Assembly: GCA_012845835.1 (NCBI GenBank)
Contig: JABAKD010000018.1
Span: 8,471,759-8,535,758 of the forward strand
Length of the DNA: 64,000 nucleotides
Direction of reading: 5' to 3'
DNA from: Undaria pinnatifida
Lineage: Eukaryota; Sar; Phaeophyceae; Laminariales; Alariaceae
The notes beneath the pieces were generated by a model. The model did not search any database, had not been told where the DNA came from, and was given only the letters and a program-made list of their open reading frames with translations. Both the position numbers and the translations under genes were made by a program. Positions 11,201 to 23,200 of the stretch are shown in pieces (position 1 is the first letter of the stretch; the number at the start of each line of letters is the position of its first letter).

Positions 11201-14200
11201 CCCCAACGAGCAGCATCAGAACCGCCAGCAAGGACCCATCAGCAACACCAGCAACAGCAGGAGTAGTGCGGTACGGCGAGTACAGCGCTACTGCTGTAGC
11301 AACATTTGCATTGTTGCTTGCTATTGTCAACCGAACGGCGCGGTGGATCGCGACCGAGCGAACGACTGGTCACTGGTGATCGGAAGGCGCTTATGGAAAA
11401 TCGAAAAAGGTTCCTAATTTTTGGCGGTGGCCAAAATTAGAAACTCGAATTCGCTCGTAATGTGGTACCGGTATACAACACCCGTCTAAAACAACTCTCT
11501 TTGTCCATTTTGATACTCCATATGTCTTTGGCTAATACATGTTTTCGACGCGGGCATCAAGCAAAGCGTTTTGATTATGCTTCCGGCGAACCGCAAGGGG
11601 TACAAGGCGTGCGGCGTAAGTTTTAACGTCGACCATTCAAAGGCCTAGTTAATTTTGTGGTGGCGTGTCATAGTATCACAATGTGAAAACGCTGTTGTCA
11701 AACCAGGTATTAATAGTGGTCTTCTTTTTCTGGTTGTGCGTCATTTTGTCGTGATTGGCACAAACGCTGTACATCGATCGTCAGATGGCAAGCAACATAA
11801 CAAGGTGTCTTGAACCGGGGGCCAATGTGCATTAGGTATGCAACGAACTCTCACCATGCGTTGTTCGTTACTACTGCTGCCGTCTTCGATCGAACATGGT
11901 TTGGGTGCGCGGGCAGCAAACCGTTTTCATCATGGTTCCGGTGGATCTTAAGGAGGGTCTCCCTCGGGTGTAGAAATTCCTGAATTATGTCACCCCTACA
12001 CTACTATTAATGCTTACTTACAGGATCGTCTCTTGAAAATAAACCTTTAATTTCCTAGTATGCAGCACCAGCCTCCAAATTTATCAAGCATTGCTCGTGG
12101 CTGCCTCTGCTGTCCTCGATCAAACATGTTTTGGATGCGGGAAGTCAACCGTTTTCATCATGCTTTCAGCGGACCGCACGGGGCACGGCTCTACCAGCGA
12201 ATACTGCGTTATTACTATCGTTACGTTTTCCATAGGACAATGTGCACCATAGCGTTAACGCCGTTCAACACACCCATTTTTTTTGTTTCTTCGCGTTACC
12301 GTAGGATTATGAATGCGTCTTAAATCGGGCGCCAACATGTACTTGATATGCATCAGCAGTCTAGAAAGCTCCCAGTCCCAAAACACCCTCATTGTTCATT
12401 ACTGCTGCTACCGTCCTCGATCAAACATGTTTTGGATGCGGGCAGCAAGTCCTTTTCATCATATTTCAGGCAGACCGTAATGAGGTGCTCCCTCGAATGT
12501 AGAAGTTGATGGACCATTTCACCCCTACACAACTATTAATGCTTGCAGTGTCGTCTCTTGAATATAACCCTGTCTTTTTCTTTGTATGCAACTTCACGCT
12601 CAACATTTTTTTCTTCATTGGTGGTGATTATTGCTGCCGTCCTTGATCAAACATGTTTTGGATGCGGCCAGCAAAGCGTTTTCATCATTCTTCCGGCGGA
12701 CCTCAATAGGCATACGTGCGGCACGAGCTTCACCGCCGATCCCTTAAAAGCCTAGTTAGTTCATTTTTGACTCGTAAAATTAGAGACTTGCATTGCGCTC
12801 GTAATTAGATACGAGGTACCAGGTATGCAACAATATTTATCAAAAACTCCCCTTATTGCTCGCTTAACCTGCTGCTGTCTTCGGTTAAAACGTGTTTTTC
12901 GTCGCGAGCAGCAAAGCGTTTTTATTATGCTCCCGGCGGACCGTAAAGGATACGGTTCCACCGGCGAGTACTTCCCTTTGGAGCTGATGGTGACGGTCAT
13001 GTTTATTTTTCAGCTTATTCGGGTTGGAAAGCTTGTCCATCGCCAGTGTACAACGGACGTCTTTCTCATAGATTGGGAAAAGGTGATGGGTTTTCCAGTC
13101 GAATTCTGTTTGTTTGCTTGTTTCGTCATTTGACAATGTACAGCATGAGCTTTCACGTGGATTGTCCATAATATTTACCAGAAGGAAGCAGAAAAGCAAG
13201 GGAAGCCGAAGAGGAAATCTTGTTGAAGCGATTGGGTTCGTTTGTTTGTTTGTTTGTTTGTTTGTTTGTTTGTTTGTTTGTTTGTTTGTTTGTTTGTTTG
13301 TTTGTTTGTTTGTTTGTTTGTTTGTTTGTTTGTTTGTTTGTTTGTTTGTTTGTTTGTTTGTTTGTTTGTTTGTTCGTTTGTTTGTTTGTTTGTTTGTTTG
13401 TTTGTTTGTTTGTTTGTTTGTTTGTTTGTTTGTTTGTTTGTTTGTTTGTTTGTTTGTTTGTTTGTTTGTTTGTTTGTTTGTTTGTTTGTTTGTTTGTTTT
13501 TGTTCGTTTATTTCTTGTTTATACGTTCGTTTATTGTTTGGCTACCATAAACAACCCCACTACCGCCTCTGCGTGGACCTCCGGCTGGATCTCCACCAAT
13601 GGTAAATCTAAGCGAGTCTGCAATCTAACGCCCCCCGGCGCTCACTCCACCCTTTGTCATCTACAACTAGTACCGGGTCACACCTGAAATGTTTGGATCA
13701 TTCCATGTTGATATAGGAAGGCTTGGAAAAGGAACACGCTCCACAAGCCCGCTCGGGGGCGTCTAAGCGGGGAGGGGTGTTGGGTTGGATCTGTACTACA
13801 TAGATCCTCGCCACATATCATAGTGACAATTATAGGATCTCTGCATACTTCGTAAGTATATGCTCTAATTTCGATACGTGCACTATTATTGCAATGGCAG
13901 CACGGCGCCCGTGCAGGTTTGGTCGACTAAGCGGAGAGAGCTACCTGTGTGGTGCATGTCTCTTGGGTTGGATCAGTACTACACAGATCCTGCACAACAT
14001 ATCATAATGACATATTTCAAATATGATCTGTTCATGGATGATTCAAATCGTGATCTGTCCGATGTGTGCATTATTATTGCTATGGAAGGATGGCTTGGAG
14101 AAGGGACAAGCTTCGCAAGCCCGCTTGGGGGGGGCTAAGAGGGGAGGGGTGTCGGTATGGCGTCAGCTGCTGGTGGCGAACGAGTGGAATCGGCTTGGTA

Positions 14201-17200
14201 CAAGGAGGAGGGTTAACCCGGTGTTTTCCTTGATGTGGATGATGTTTGTGCTAGGGGCGAGCGGGATGCGGTACAACGCCACTCCTCAGCCGGACCTAAT
14301 GGATACCGAGGTGAGCATACACTTCTACTATGCTATTATCTCGTATTCTACGTAGTTATATTTTTCTCGCGGAATGTATGTGTTCGTTTTTGCCCACGTT
14401 CTCCAAACCTTGCTGTGGATGGTGTTTTTTGTTGGAGTCGACCGGGATGCGATACAAAGCAAATCCGCAGCCGGACCTGACGGATACCGAGGTGGGAAAA
14501 TATTCAAAATGTGCTATTACCTGTGTGTGATGGTCGTTACTCCGTTTAGAATTCCACGTTTTGGGGTATAAAGTACTTGGATTTAGTATGGGATCAACTA
14601 GAGAGCAGTGGAGGGTTAGCCCACCCGTGGTCGAGTACAACACACCATCACGCGAGAAAGTACGGACAATGCTCGGCGTTATCGTTTGTTTTTTCTGCGA
14701 GGAGAGCTCTCCAGACGTTTACGGGTCATGACGAGTTTGTAGCATTCTCGAGGTATGCTGTTTCCTGACTCCTAGGAGCGTCGCAGGGCAGGGCCACTGC
14801 ACAGACAATAGCTAGGGTGTTGGAGAACGCAGTGGGTAGGCGAATAGAGCGTGTAGATATTTATTATCCCGCCCCTCACGAGTACCTCACATCCATCATT
14901 TAGCTCCTCTCGAGTACCAAGGGGAAGGCGTCCCGGAGAGAAGGAAAAGCGGCGAAATAAACGGGACAGATCTCCAACATCCCGGTATCCTGATACGACA
15001 ACGCTAATCAATCAATATAACTCCTATCTCCCATTGTAATATCTGTATCAAGTAAGAAAGCATAATTCATATATGTGCTCGACTAACGTTCTCCAAAGGG
15101 TTTACGCACGTGTCCATACCTCACCGTTCATAGATTGATTACGCCCCTGATTATCTTATCGAGGGTTGGCCTACTATAGTTCAGCGCCTCTTCCCTTTGC
15201 CCATGTCCATCTAACGGTACTGCAGCCACTCTTCAAAGCATATGTTCTCCCCTCCCGATCCGTGCACGACTTCCCGACACCGATAAGTGTACGTTTTGCG
15301 TGCGAGAGAAATCATCATCACCATATCCGCCTACCCACGACCTCTGCTCGGTTTCCTTTCTCGATGTTTTTCATCTCTACATGTTATAGGCGGGAGAACT
15401 CAACCCGGCCCTACGTTTTGCCAACGTAACGTTTTGGTGGGTGTTGGTGTGCGGGTTGCAGTGGCTGGTGGTATTTGGGTTCGTCGACAGGTACATCCTC
15501 GAGCAGCCGGAGCTAAGGTGCGTGTGGGTTGTCGATGTGTGTACCGCCACTCACGTCGTTCGCTACGCCATTTACCTTTAATCTCTACAGTGCCAGTATT
15601 TCGCATCTTTTCCATGCGCCAGTGTGCAGCACGAGATTCAACGTTGACGATTGGTGCCCCCCACCCAAGTCCCATAAGAATTCACGTACCCTCTGCGGGG
15701 TATTCACCCGCTCTAATCGTGTATCTCCTCTCAACGTCCGCATGAAACCTTCTTATTAATAGCACACGAACCGAGCTAGGATATGTAGCCCGAAAGTTCA
15801 GATTTGTTCGTGTGTTGCACCTGGACGTAAAAACATGTTTGGAACGCCTTTTCGATCGACGCTTGAGCCGATGGTAATTAGTTCATCATCGTCACTTTTT
15901 GTCCAACCTCCCTACCCCCTCCCCCGGAGTCCCTAATCGTCATTGATTTCAACAGTTTCCCTAAAGGGGTTCATCTGTGAACCGTCGGGGTTTTTTCTTA
16001 CCCATTTTAATCGACGCCATTCTCCTCTCACTGTCGCTTCTTTTCCTCTTTGTTTTGGTAGATTTTGTTGATTTGAATACCATGGCCACGGGATTGTTCA
16101 TCGGTATGCGCTTTCGTTTTTTTTCTCCCGCAAAAGTCAGCTTTTTTGGGTGGGACATAGAGCGCTCCTCTTGTCAGGGTGGGTCCCTCAGAAAAAACTA
16201 GGTGTGCCGTCTGCCGTGCACTAGTAGCGTGCGTATCAGTCCACTTTAATATCTAGGCCGTGGGAAATGTTCGTCGAGTTTCACTTTCATTGTCTTCTTT
16301 TCAGCATTTGCGTTAGGGTGAGGTATTGAGCTCTTCACCCGAGGAGCCAAAAGGAAAGTTAGCTGCCACCCCTACCATATCGTATCACGCGTCTTGGCTG
16401 ATCTCAGTTCACCCTCGGGGGCATCCGCTCTCCCATCACTGACGCGTGCGACGACAGATGTACAGCATTGTGGTTGCACTATTGTCTGAACGACGGGGCT
16501 CCTTAACCTATTGAAACTGCTAACAAAATCGGTCAGAGTGCTGTTCTTGTTTTTCACCAATTTTCTTCTTTCGGTATACCTAGGCGATGGGTTTGTTCAT
16601 CGCGTTAGCACTTTTGTTTTGATCAAAATTCAGTTTTTTGGGTTAAGGTACTAATATTGTAGACCTCCTCAAGTGGTTAGGAGCCTCGGAACACACACAC
16701 GGCGCGCCTCTACCGCAGCATGTATTGAATATCATGCCCTGCTCTCACATCACCCCCGTTTCTCTACATCTCTTGTTTCGATAGGTTTGTGGATCTGGCG
16801 ACCATGGCGAAGGTGTCTGTGCTTATCCTGGACGAGAGGTATCACGGGTGGTATCTCCACTGCCGCAGCCCTTACCCCAGGGTGAGTGGTCGGGCTGTGA
16901 GTTCCGTGGACTTCATAACCGTTCTTTGTTTTGGCGTACCTTTCGCTCTGCGCGACGAGGTGCCGTGTTGACGGCCAGAGAATCAACGCGCGAGTAGCAG
17001 CTCTGGGTGAGAGTCTCGGGCTGGTCGCAGCGCGGAAGGCGCCATGGATCCTCAACTACAGTTCGAAGTTTACCAAATAAGCTACACCGCAATGTTACAA
17101 CATTAAAAGCCGACAGACTGAGTTAATTTTTCATTACAAACTTCGTGCGTCGAATCAAAGTTTCCATTCAGGTGCAAAGACTCAGAAATCTGCAACTTGC

Positions 17201-20200
17201 CCCACAAAGAGACTAACTATTACACCTCGGTGGCGAAACCAACGGAAACATAGTCGTCGACATATATAGCCCTTGATGCCTTCTATGTGCCCGATGCCCT
17301 TTTCTGTCAGTTTGTAGGATTTGATGTGGTGATTTTTCTTTCCTGCTCTTGTTTCCAAGTATTTTGCTTTTTGTTCCCAAGTCTAACTGTAACACCTCGG
17401 TGGCGAAACCAACGGATTTATAGTCGTCGACATATATAGCCCTTGATGCCTTCTATGTGCCCAATGCCCTTTTCTGTCAGCTTATAGGATCTGATGTTGT
17501 GGTGATTTTTCTTTCCCGCTCTTGTTTCCATTTATTGTGCTTCTTGTTTCCAAGTTACCTCGGTTCTTTCGTACACATACGTGTTCATAGCGTTGGTTGG
17601 TTGGTTGGCTGGTAACTTTCGACACACCCCCCTAGAAAGGTATTGGGCAGCATGGACCCAGGGATCGACTACTGCTATGCAGGGCGCCTCTTGCTCTGCT
17701 CTGGTCACTCACACAAGGGTTGCTTGGATATTGTGTCTGGCACTTGATTCTTGCTTGCTGGGTGTCCTTTAAACGAAGGGGGCCGACTTAGCCTCGTCAA
17801 GGCAGGCGATAACACCTGCCAGGTATGACGAAGGGGCAAGTGCTACAAATCGTAACGCCGCAACAGGGATGAGGGGATACCATAGCACCCCTGCTGACGA
17901 CCTCGCGTATTCACTTGCTACGTGTAATACCTGGTTGCTTTGTTGTACTTGTGTATGTCGGAGCGTACTTTGTTATTTCGTAGCGTTGTGTGGTTTGCCT
18001 TTGCCTTTCCCTCGATACCCCCCCCCCCCTACTGGCGAGTTTACGTAACTTCGTGCGTGCAGTTCCTTGCTTCGTTTTCTGTTTATCTCGTTTTCTTTCT
18101 TCTTTTATTTTTACGTTTTCCTCCTCGCAAGTGCACATTTTTTGGTTTCCCACTCTGTACTCGGTTTCAGGCGCGACCCTTGAAAGTACGTAATCTGACT
18201 TCCGATTTCACACTTGCTTTATTTGTTGATGTACGATTTATTAGCGAATGTGACAATACGACCTGACGTGGTCGCAGAGGCTGGCGTGCTGGCAGTAATT
18301 AAGCTAACCGACGGAGCGTGCAAGATGCACGAGGCAGAAATATATTGTTGTTTTAACGGGCGCTTTCGGCCAACAAAAGGAACACTTGGTAACAAGGGAC
18401 TGCTGTGTCCAGAGTTCAGGGGACACTGAAAACTGACGAGGAAGAATAGAAGGATGAGAGAAGAGTGAGGAGTGAATGGGGTGGGCCATCCGCATCATCC
18501 GCCTCAGCGCCCAGAATACCTCTCCTTCCAGAAGCCTTTGATCTCGACAACTCGACTACCTCGTACGATACGATCTTCTCGAACTATTACTGGGGTATTC
18601 TTCCACTCCAGAGTGACTGGAGCCAGTCCTGTAACCACGGACTTGACTGTGAAAGTCAATGTGAGAACAACAGCGACGGCTAGCCAACTAACTTCCCACG
18701 GGCCTAGAGAAAGGTTATTTTGAAATAGGTTTCGCGCAGAACATGCAAACACGAGAAAGCCATCGTGTATGAACACCCCAATATGATGGAGACACAGGAC
18801 TGATTCTGGCATATGATGTGTATAGGCTGACGTGACGATGGCTACTACGTCAGACCAGCTCGTCAACTAGACAGGCCCTTAGGACGAAACGAGTCGAAAG
18901 AGGTTTCGAGTTAACTGTTATTTAGACGAAGAACGTCATCGTGTTTCAATCCCCATTGTGATCCCTTTACGTAGATTATTACGGTATCTGATGTAGCACG
19001 GTGTTGCGCGTTTTTTCTCTGCAATCTATTGTATTCATAAGCTGATGTGGCGATAAACGCAACAGCAGAGCAGCTCGACAACGAGGGGACCGGACTAACG
19101 ATTGACCGAAGACTCGAAGGGTGTACATAGAAAAAGAAAGCCATCACGTAACCCCTTAAAGTAGCATGGGGATGCTTAAAGTGGTGCAGGGGTGCATGCT
19201 TTTGGTTTGTGCATCTCTAATGTGGGCCGATATGGTGATGGGGAACGAAAACTCAAACAAGATTTTCGAGGATCAATGCCCGAATGGATAGGGTGGACCG
19301 CACCTGGACCAAGTCCGGCGGAAGACTGTTTTCTCATGGTCGGGGGTGGTGTTCGTGGGTGAGCTTGCGCAAGTCCCACACATGTTGGAGGGATGGCTTT
19401 CCGGGTGACTATATCCACCGCGCCTGATTCCCAAGGATCAAGTCGGGTCGACATACTCACGCATCCGTATACAACGGCAGCTCGCGCTGCTGGATTAGCA
19501 ACGGTGCCCGCCGGTAGGGACAGCTCGAGCTGTCGTGACCGCAGGGACTGAAGAGGAATAATACGCCAGCTAGCGCTGGATTGTAAATACAATTGACTGT
19601 AATTGACACACAAGATTGAAAATACGAGGGAATGTGGTGAGCTTGAGCTTCATTTTTCCCCATCCGTCGGAGGCTAAAAAGTAAAATAAAACAAACGGAC
19701 AATATCAGACCAGCTCGGCAATGAGCAAGGATCTTGGAAAGAAACGAACCGACAAGAGAGTTCGAGTCGACTAGACCAATAATGCCATGGTGTTTTCACA
19801 TCCCACCACGACCCCTCTAAATATAACAGCACAGTGAAATGTATGTGCCCCCCCCCTATTTATCTTCAACGTGTATTTGTACAACGAGGCGTGTTTTTTC
19901 TATCATCTGCTGAACTGTAGGCCGATGTGGCGATGGACACAATATCGGAGCAGCTCGACAACGAGGAGGCCGGGCTAACGATCGACAGGGGACTTGAAGG
20001 GTGTCTCCCCGGTCTGCAGGCGTTCGAGCTGTTCATCACCGCGACCTTCAGGAAGAAGTACGACAAGGTGAGGCTGGTCGCGGGAGGCCTCGTGTGGAGG
20101 TGAAAATCTGAATACGTTTTCACATTAAAGGCAGACGGAACATATATACAGGAGGAACTCAATTGATGGAGGGTGGATTGATTGTTTTGCTTGGGGGGGT

Positions 20201-23200
20201 TGGTTAATATTCACCTAGGTTCATGATTCAGGGAGGCATTATACAACACCACCTTGCAAATTCACTCATACAACACCACCGTCTGATTGGCCGAGGCTAG
20301 CCTTTTGGCCGCCCGGGGACCGGAACAATGTATCCCAGGTCTGCAGGCATTCAAGTTATCATAGCCGCGACCTTCAGGATGATTGACAACAACGTAAGGC
20401 TGGTCGCCAGAGGCCTTCTCTACTAGAGTGGGAGTAAAACAACGCTAATTAGTTTCCGTCTTCGAGGGCGATTAAGAGCTTTCGTTAATGCGTACGCGGT
20501 ACTAGTATTATTTCAACACATTCGTAATTCGTGTGGCTATTTCACCTTTTTGGCCGAACCGTATAGGGTTCGGCCGAAGAAGGCCGGCAAGTCCAAGGTG
20601 TTGACTAAACCGAAGGGGCGAGGTTAACACCAAGTCTGCGTTTTGCAGATGGACAAAAACTGGTGCACAAACGAAAGTGTATGGAGCTTAAGCCTTTTTT
20701 ACCCGGATCTCCAGGAGGATCTAAAAAAAGAAAGAAAACTAAAAAATTCGTGTATTGCTTCGCGGGAGATGCTATTAAACACCATCCTGCAGATTTCAAA
20801 ATAAATTGTCTGATTGGTCGAGGCTGGCCTTTCGGCCACCCAGGGACTCGAAGGGTTTATCTCCGGGCTGCAGTCGTTCGAGTTGTTCATAACCGCAACC
20901 TTCAGGAAAAAAATACAAACAAGAAAAAAAATAGTTATCGCCGCATTCCCTACGCCTTGCGTGAAAGTCGAACCGTCGCACGATAGGAATACTTTGTGTT
21001 GTTTTGTTATGCTTATCCCTTCCATTTTCTTCGCATTTTGTATTTCTCCTCCTTAGTCGTAACTCAGATCCGGGGTCAGCCAATAATCAGGATTTTCTCC
21101 CTCCGCCGTCTTCATTTTTTTCGCGCGAAGATTTCAGCCCTTTTTCCCCTCGACGTGCATTAAATTGTTGTGGCACCGTATATCACGAAAGATCATACTA
21201 ACATAAAATATAACACCACACACACCTGGGACGAATTTCAGAGATTATTTTATCTCCTATTTATAATGAGGGGGGGGGCAAACACAACGAGAATGGTGGC
21301 TTTAGGGAGATCTGGCCGAGATCTTTTCCATAGGCGCGTTGCTCGGCGTCTTTTGCACTCACGTTTCCCGGTGGTCGAGAAAATCAGGTTCGAAAATCGT
21401 CCGGGGTAGGGGTGTGTGTTTTTGTCGCTTATTTGCATGTTTGTTATTCGGCAAGCCCCTCCGTAAAAAAATGATGCGTGCTACGATAGGGGTACAGTAG
21501 TAGTACCTCTTTTTGACCAACACATTTCTGACTGACGTTTTCCTCAACTAGAGTGCTAAGGTAGGGGTACCATAGTAGTACCTCTTTTTGACCAACACAT
21601 TTCTGACTGACGTTTTCCTCAACTAGAGTGCTAAGGTAGGGGTACAGTAGTAGTACCTCTTTTTGACCAACACATTTCTGACTGACGTTTTCCTCAACTG
21701 GAGTGCTACGATAGGGGTACAGTAGTACATCGTTTTGACCATCACATTTCTGACTGACGTTTTCCTCAACTAGAGTGCTACGGTAGGGGGTACAGTAGTA
21801 GTACCTCTTTTTGACCAACACATTTCTGACGGACGTTTTTCTCAACTGGAGTGCTACGATAGGGGTACAGTAGTAGTACCTCTTTTTGACCAACACATGT
21901 ATGACTGACGTTTTCCTCAACTAGAGTGCTACGGTAGGGGGTAGAGTACTAGTACCTCTTTTTGACCAACACATTTCTGACTGACGTTTTCCTCAACTAG
22001 AGTGCTACGGTAGGGGGTACAGTACTAGTACCTCGTTTTGACCAACACATTTCTGACTGACGTTTTCCTCAACTAGAGTGCTACGATAGGGGTACATGAG
22101 TAGTAGCTCTTTTAGACCGAAATACTTGTGACGGACGGGGCTCCTTGATCATGTCAGTTGGCCTAACAAACATTCCGATCGGGGCACAGTTCGTACCTCT
22201 TTTTGGCCAAAACGTTTCTGACTGACGTGCCTCCTCAATTAAATTAATTAGACTAACAAACTCGATAGGGGTACTGTAGTAGTACTTCTTTTTGACGGAA
22301 CTATTACTGACTGACGAACGGGGCTCCTCAAATAGACAAACAACTTTAATATCGATAGAATCGCGGCAGGTACGGGTGGTCGCGAGAGGCAGTAACTACA
22401 ACATCACTTTGCCATTGAAATCGTGCAATGCCAGTATCTGATTGGTCGAGGCTAGTCTTCTCGGCTGCCCGGGGGTTGGAAGAGTGTATCCCCGGTCTGC
22501 AAGCATTGGAGCTATTCGTAACCGCCACGACAAAGGAAGCAGTACGAGAAGGTAAGCTGTACTCCGTATTTGCAACGCCACCTTGTAGATACTGCCATCA
22601 AAACGCGGGGACGCAAGGAATTAACCCCTCGGATTGGAGAAAGCCTCCTGGCTGTGCGGAGAGAGTATGACGTTTCCATCGTGATCGAGCCTAAAACGGA
22701 GCGCAAGAGTAGGAAACGGCCAGGGAAAAAAAAGCAGAACGTGCCGCGTTGATTGCCGGCGAATCAATGCGGGCGTAGCAAGTAGCCTTTGAGGGGAGTC
22801 TCCGACTGATCGCAGCAGAGAGGCCTCATTGATCCGAATTTTTTGATACGAATTGAAGCGACGCCGGAATGTTACGAAAAGGACCACGACGGGTTCCTCC
22901 CGTCTCTGTTCTGTTAAGGTTGTTGCTTTGATTTGCGGCATCAAACCGGCCCAGATCGTGGCCGCCCCAGTTTTGACATTCCTACCGTCGATGAGACCAC
23001 ACCTGAGACCAACTTGTGTCCGCTTTCACAAGAACGCGTTCGTTTCAGGAGTAAATGGATCATACCGGTTTTTTGTTTTTGACATACTTGGCCTCTCCCG
23101 CTCTGGAGCACGCGATGTCTGCCTGGTCGGTGAAAATCCGACGTGTCCCGTTCCGGCCTGGTAGGGATGCGAGAGTCATGTGACTACGGCTATGGATGAA

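Noticed and set aside
11001-11330. - strand frame with hydrophobic LLAVLMLLVGGHVVPIFG
   Set aside because: No ATG context, family or neighbours; it lies in an intron and overlaps an equally long + frame.
12543-12755. Open frame ending QSVFIILPADLNRHTCGTSF
   Set aside because: It is copy 5 of the 12912 exon with upstream intron and stops at a TAG; kept as pseudo-exon, not as a gene.
13220-13687. Long VCLF-repeat open frames on the + strand
   Set aside because: They are produced by the (TTTG)n microsatellite, which is open in three frames by composition.
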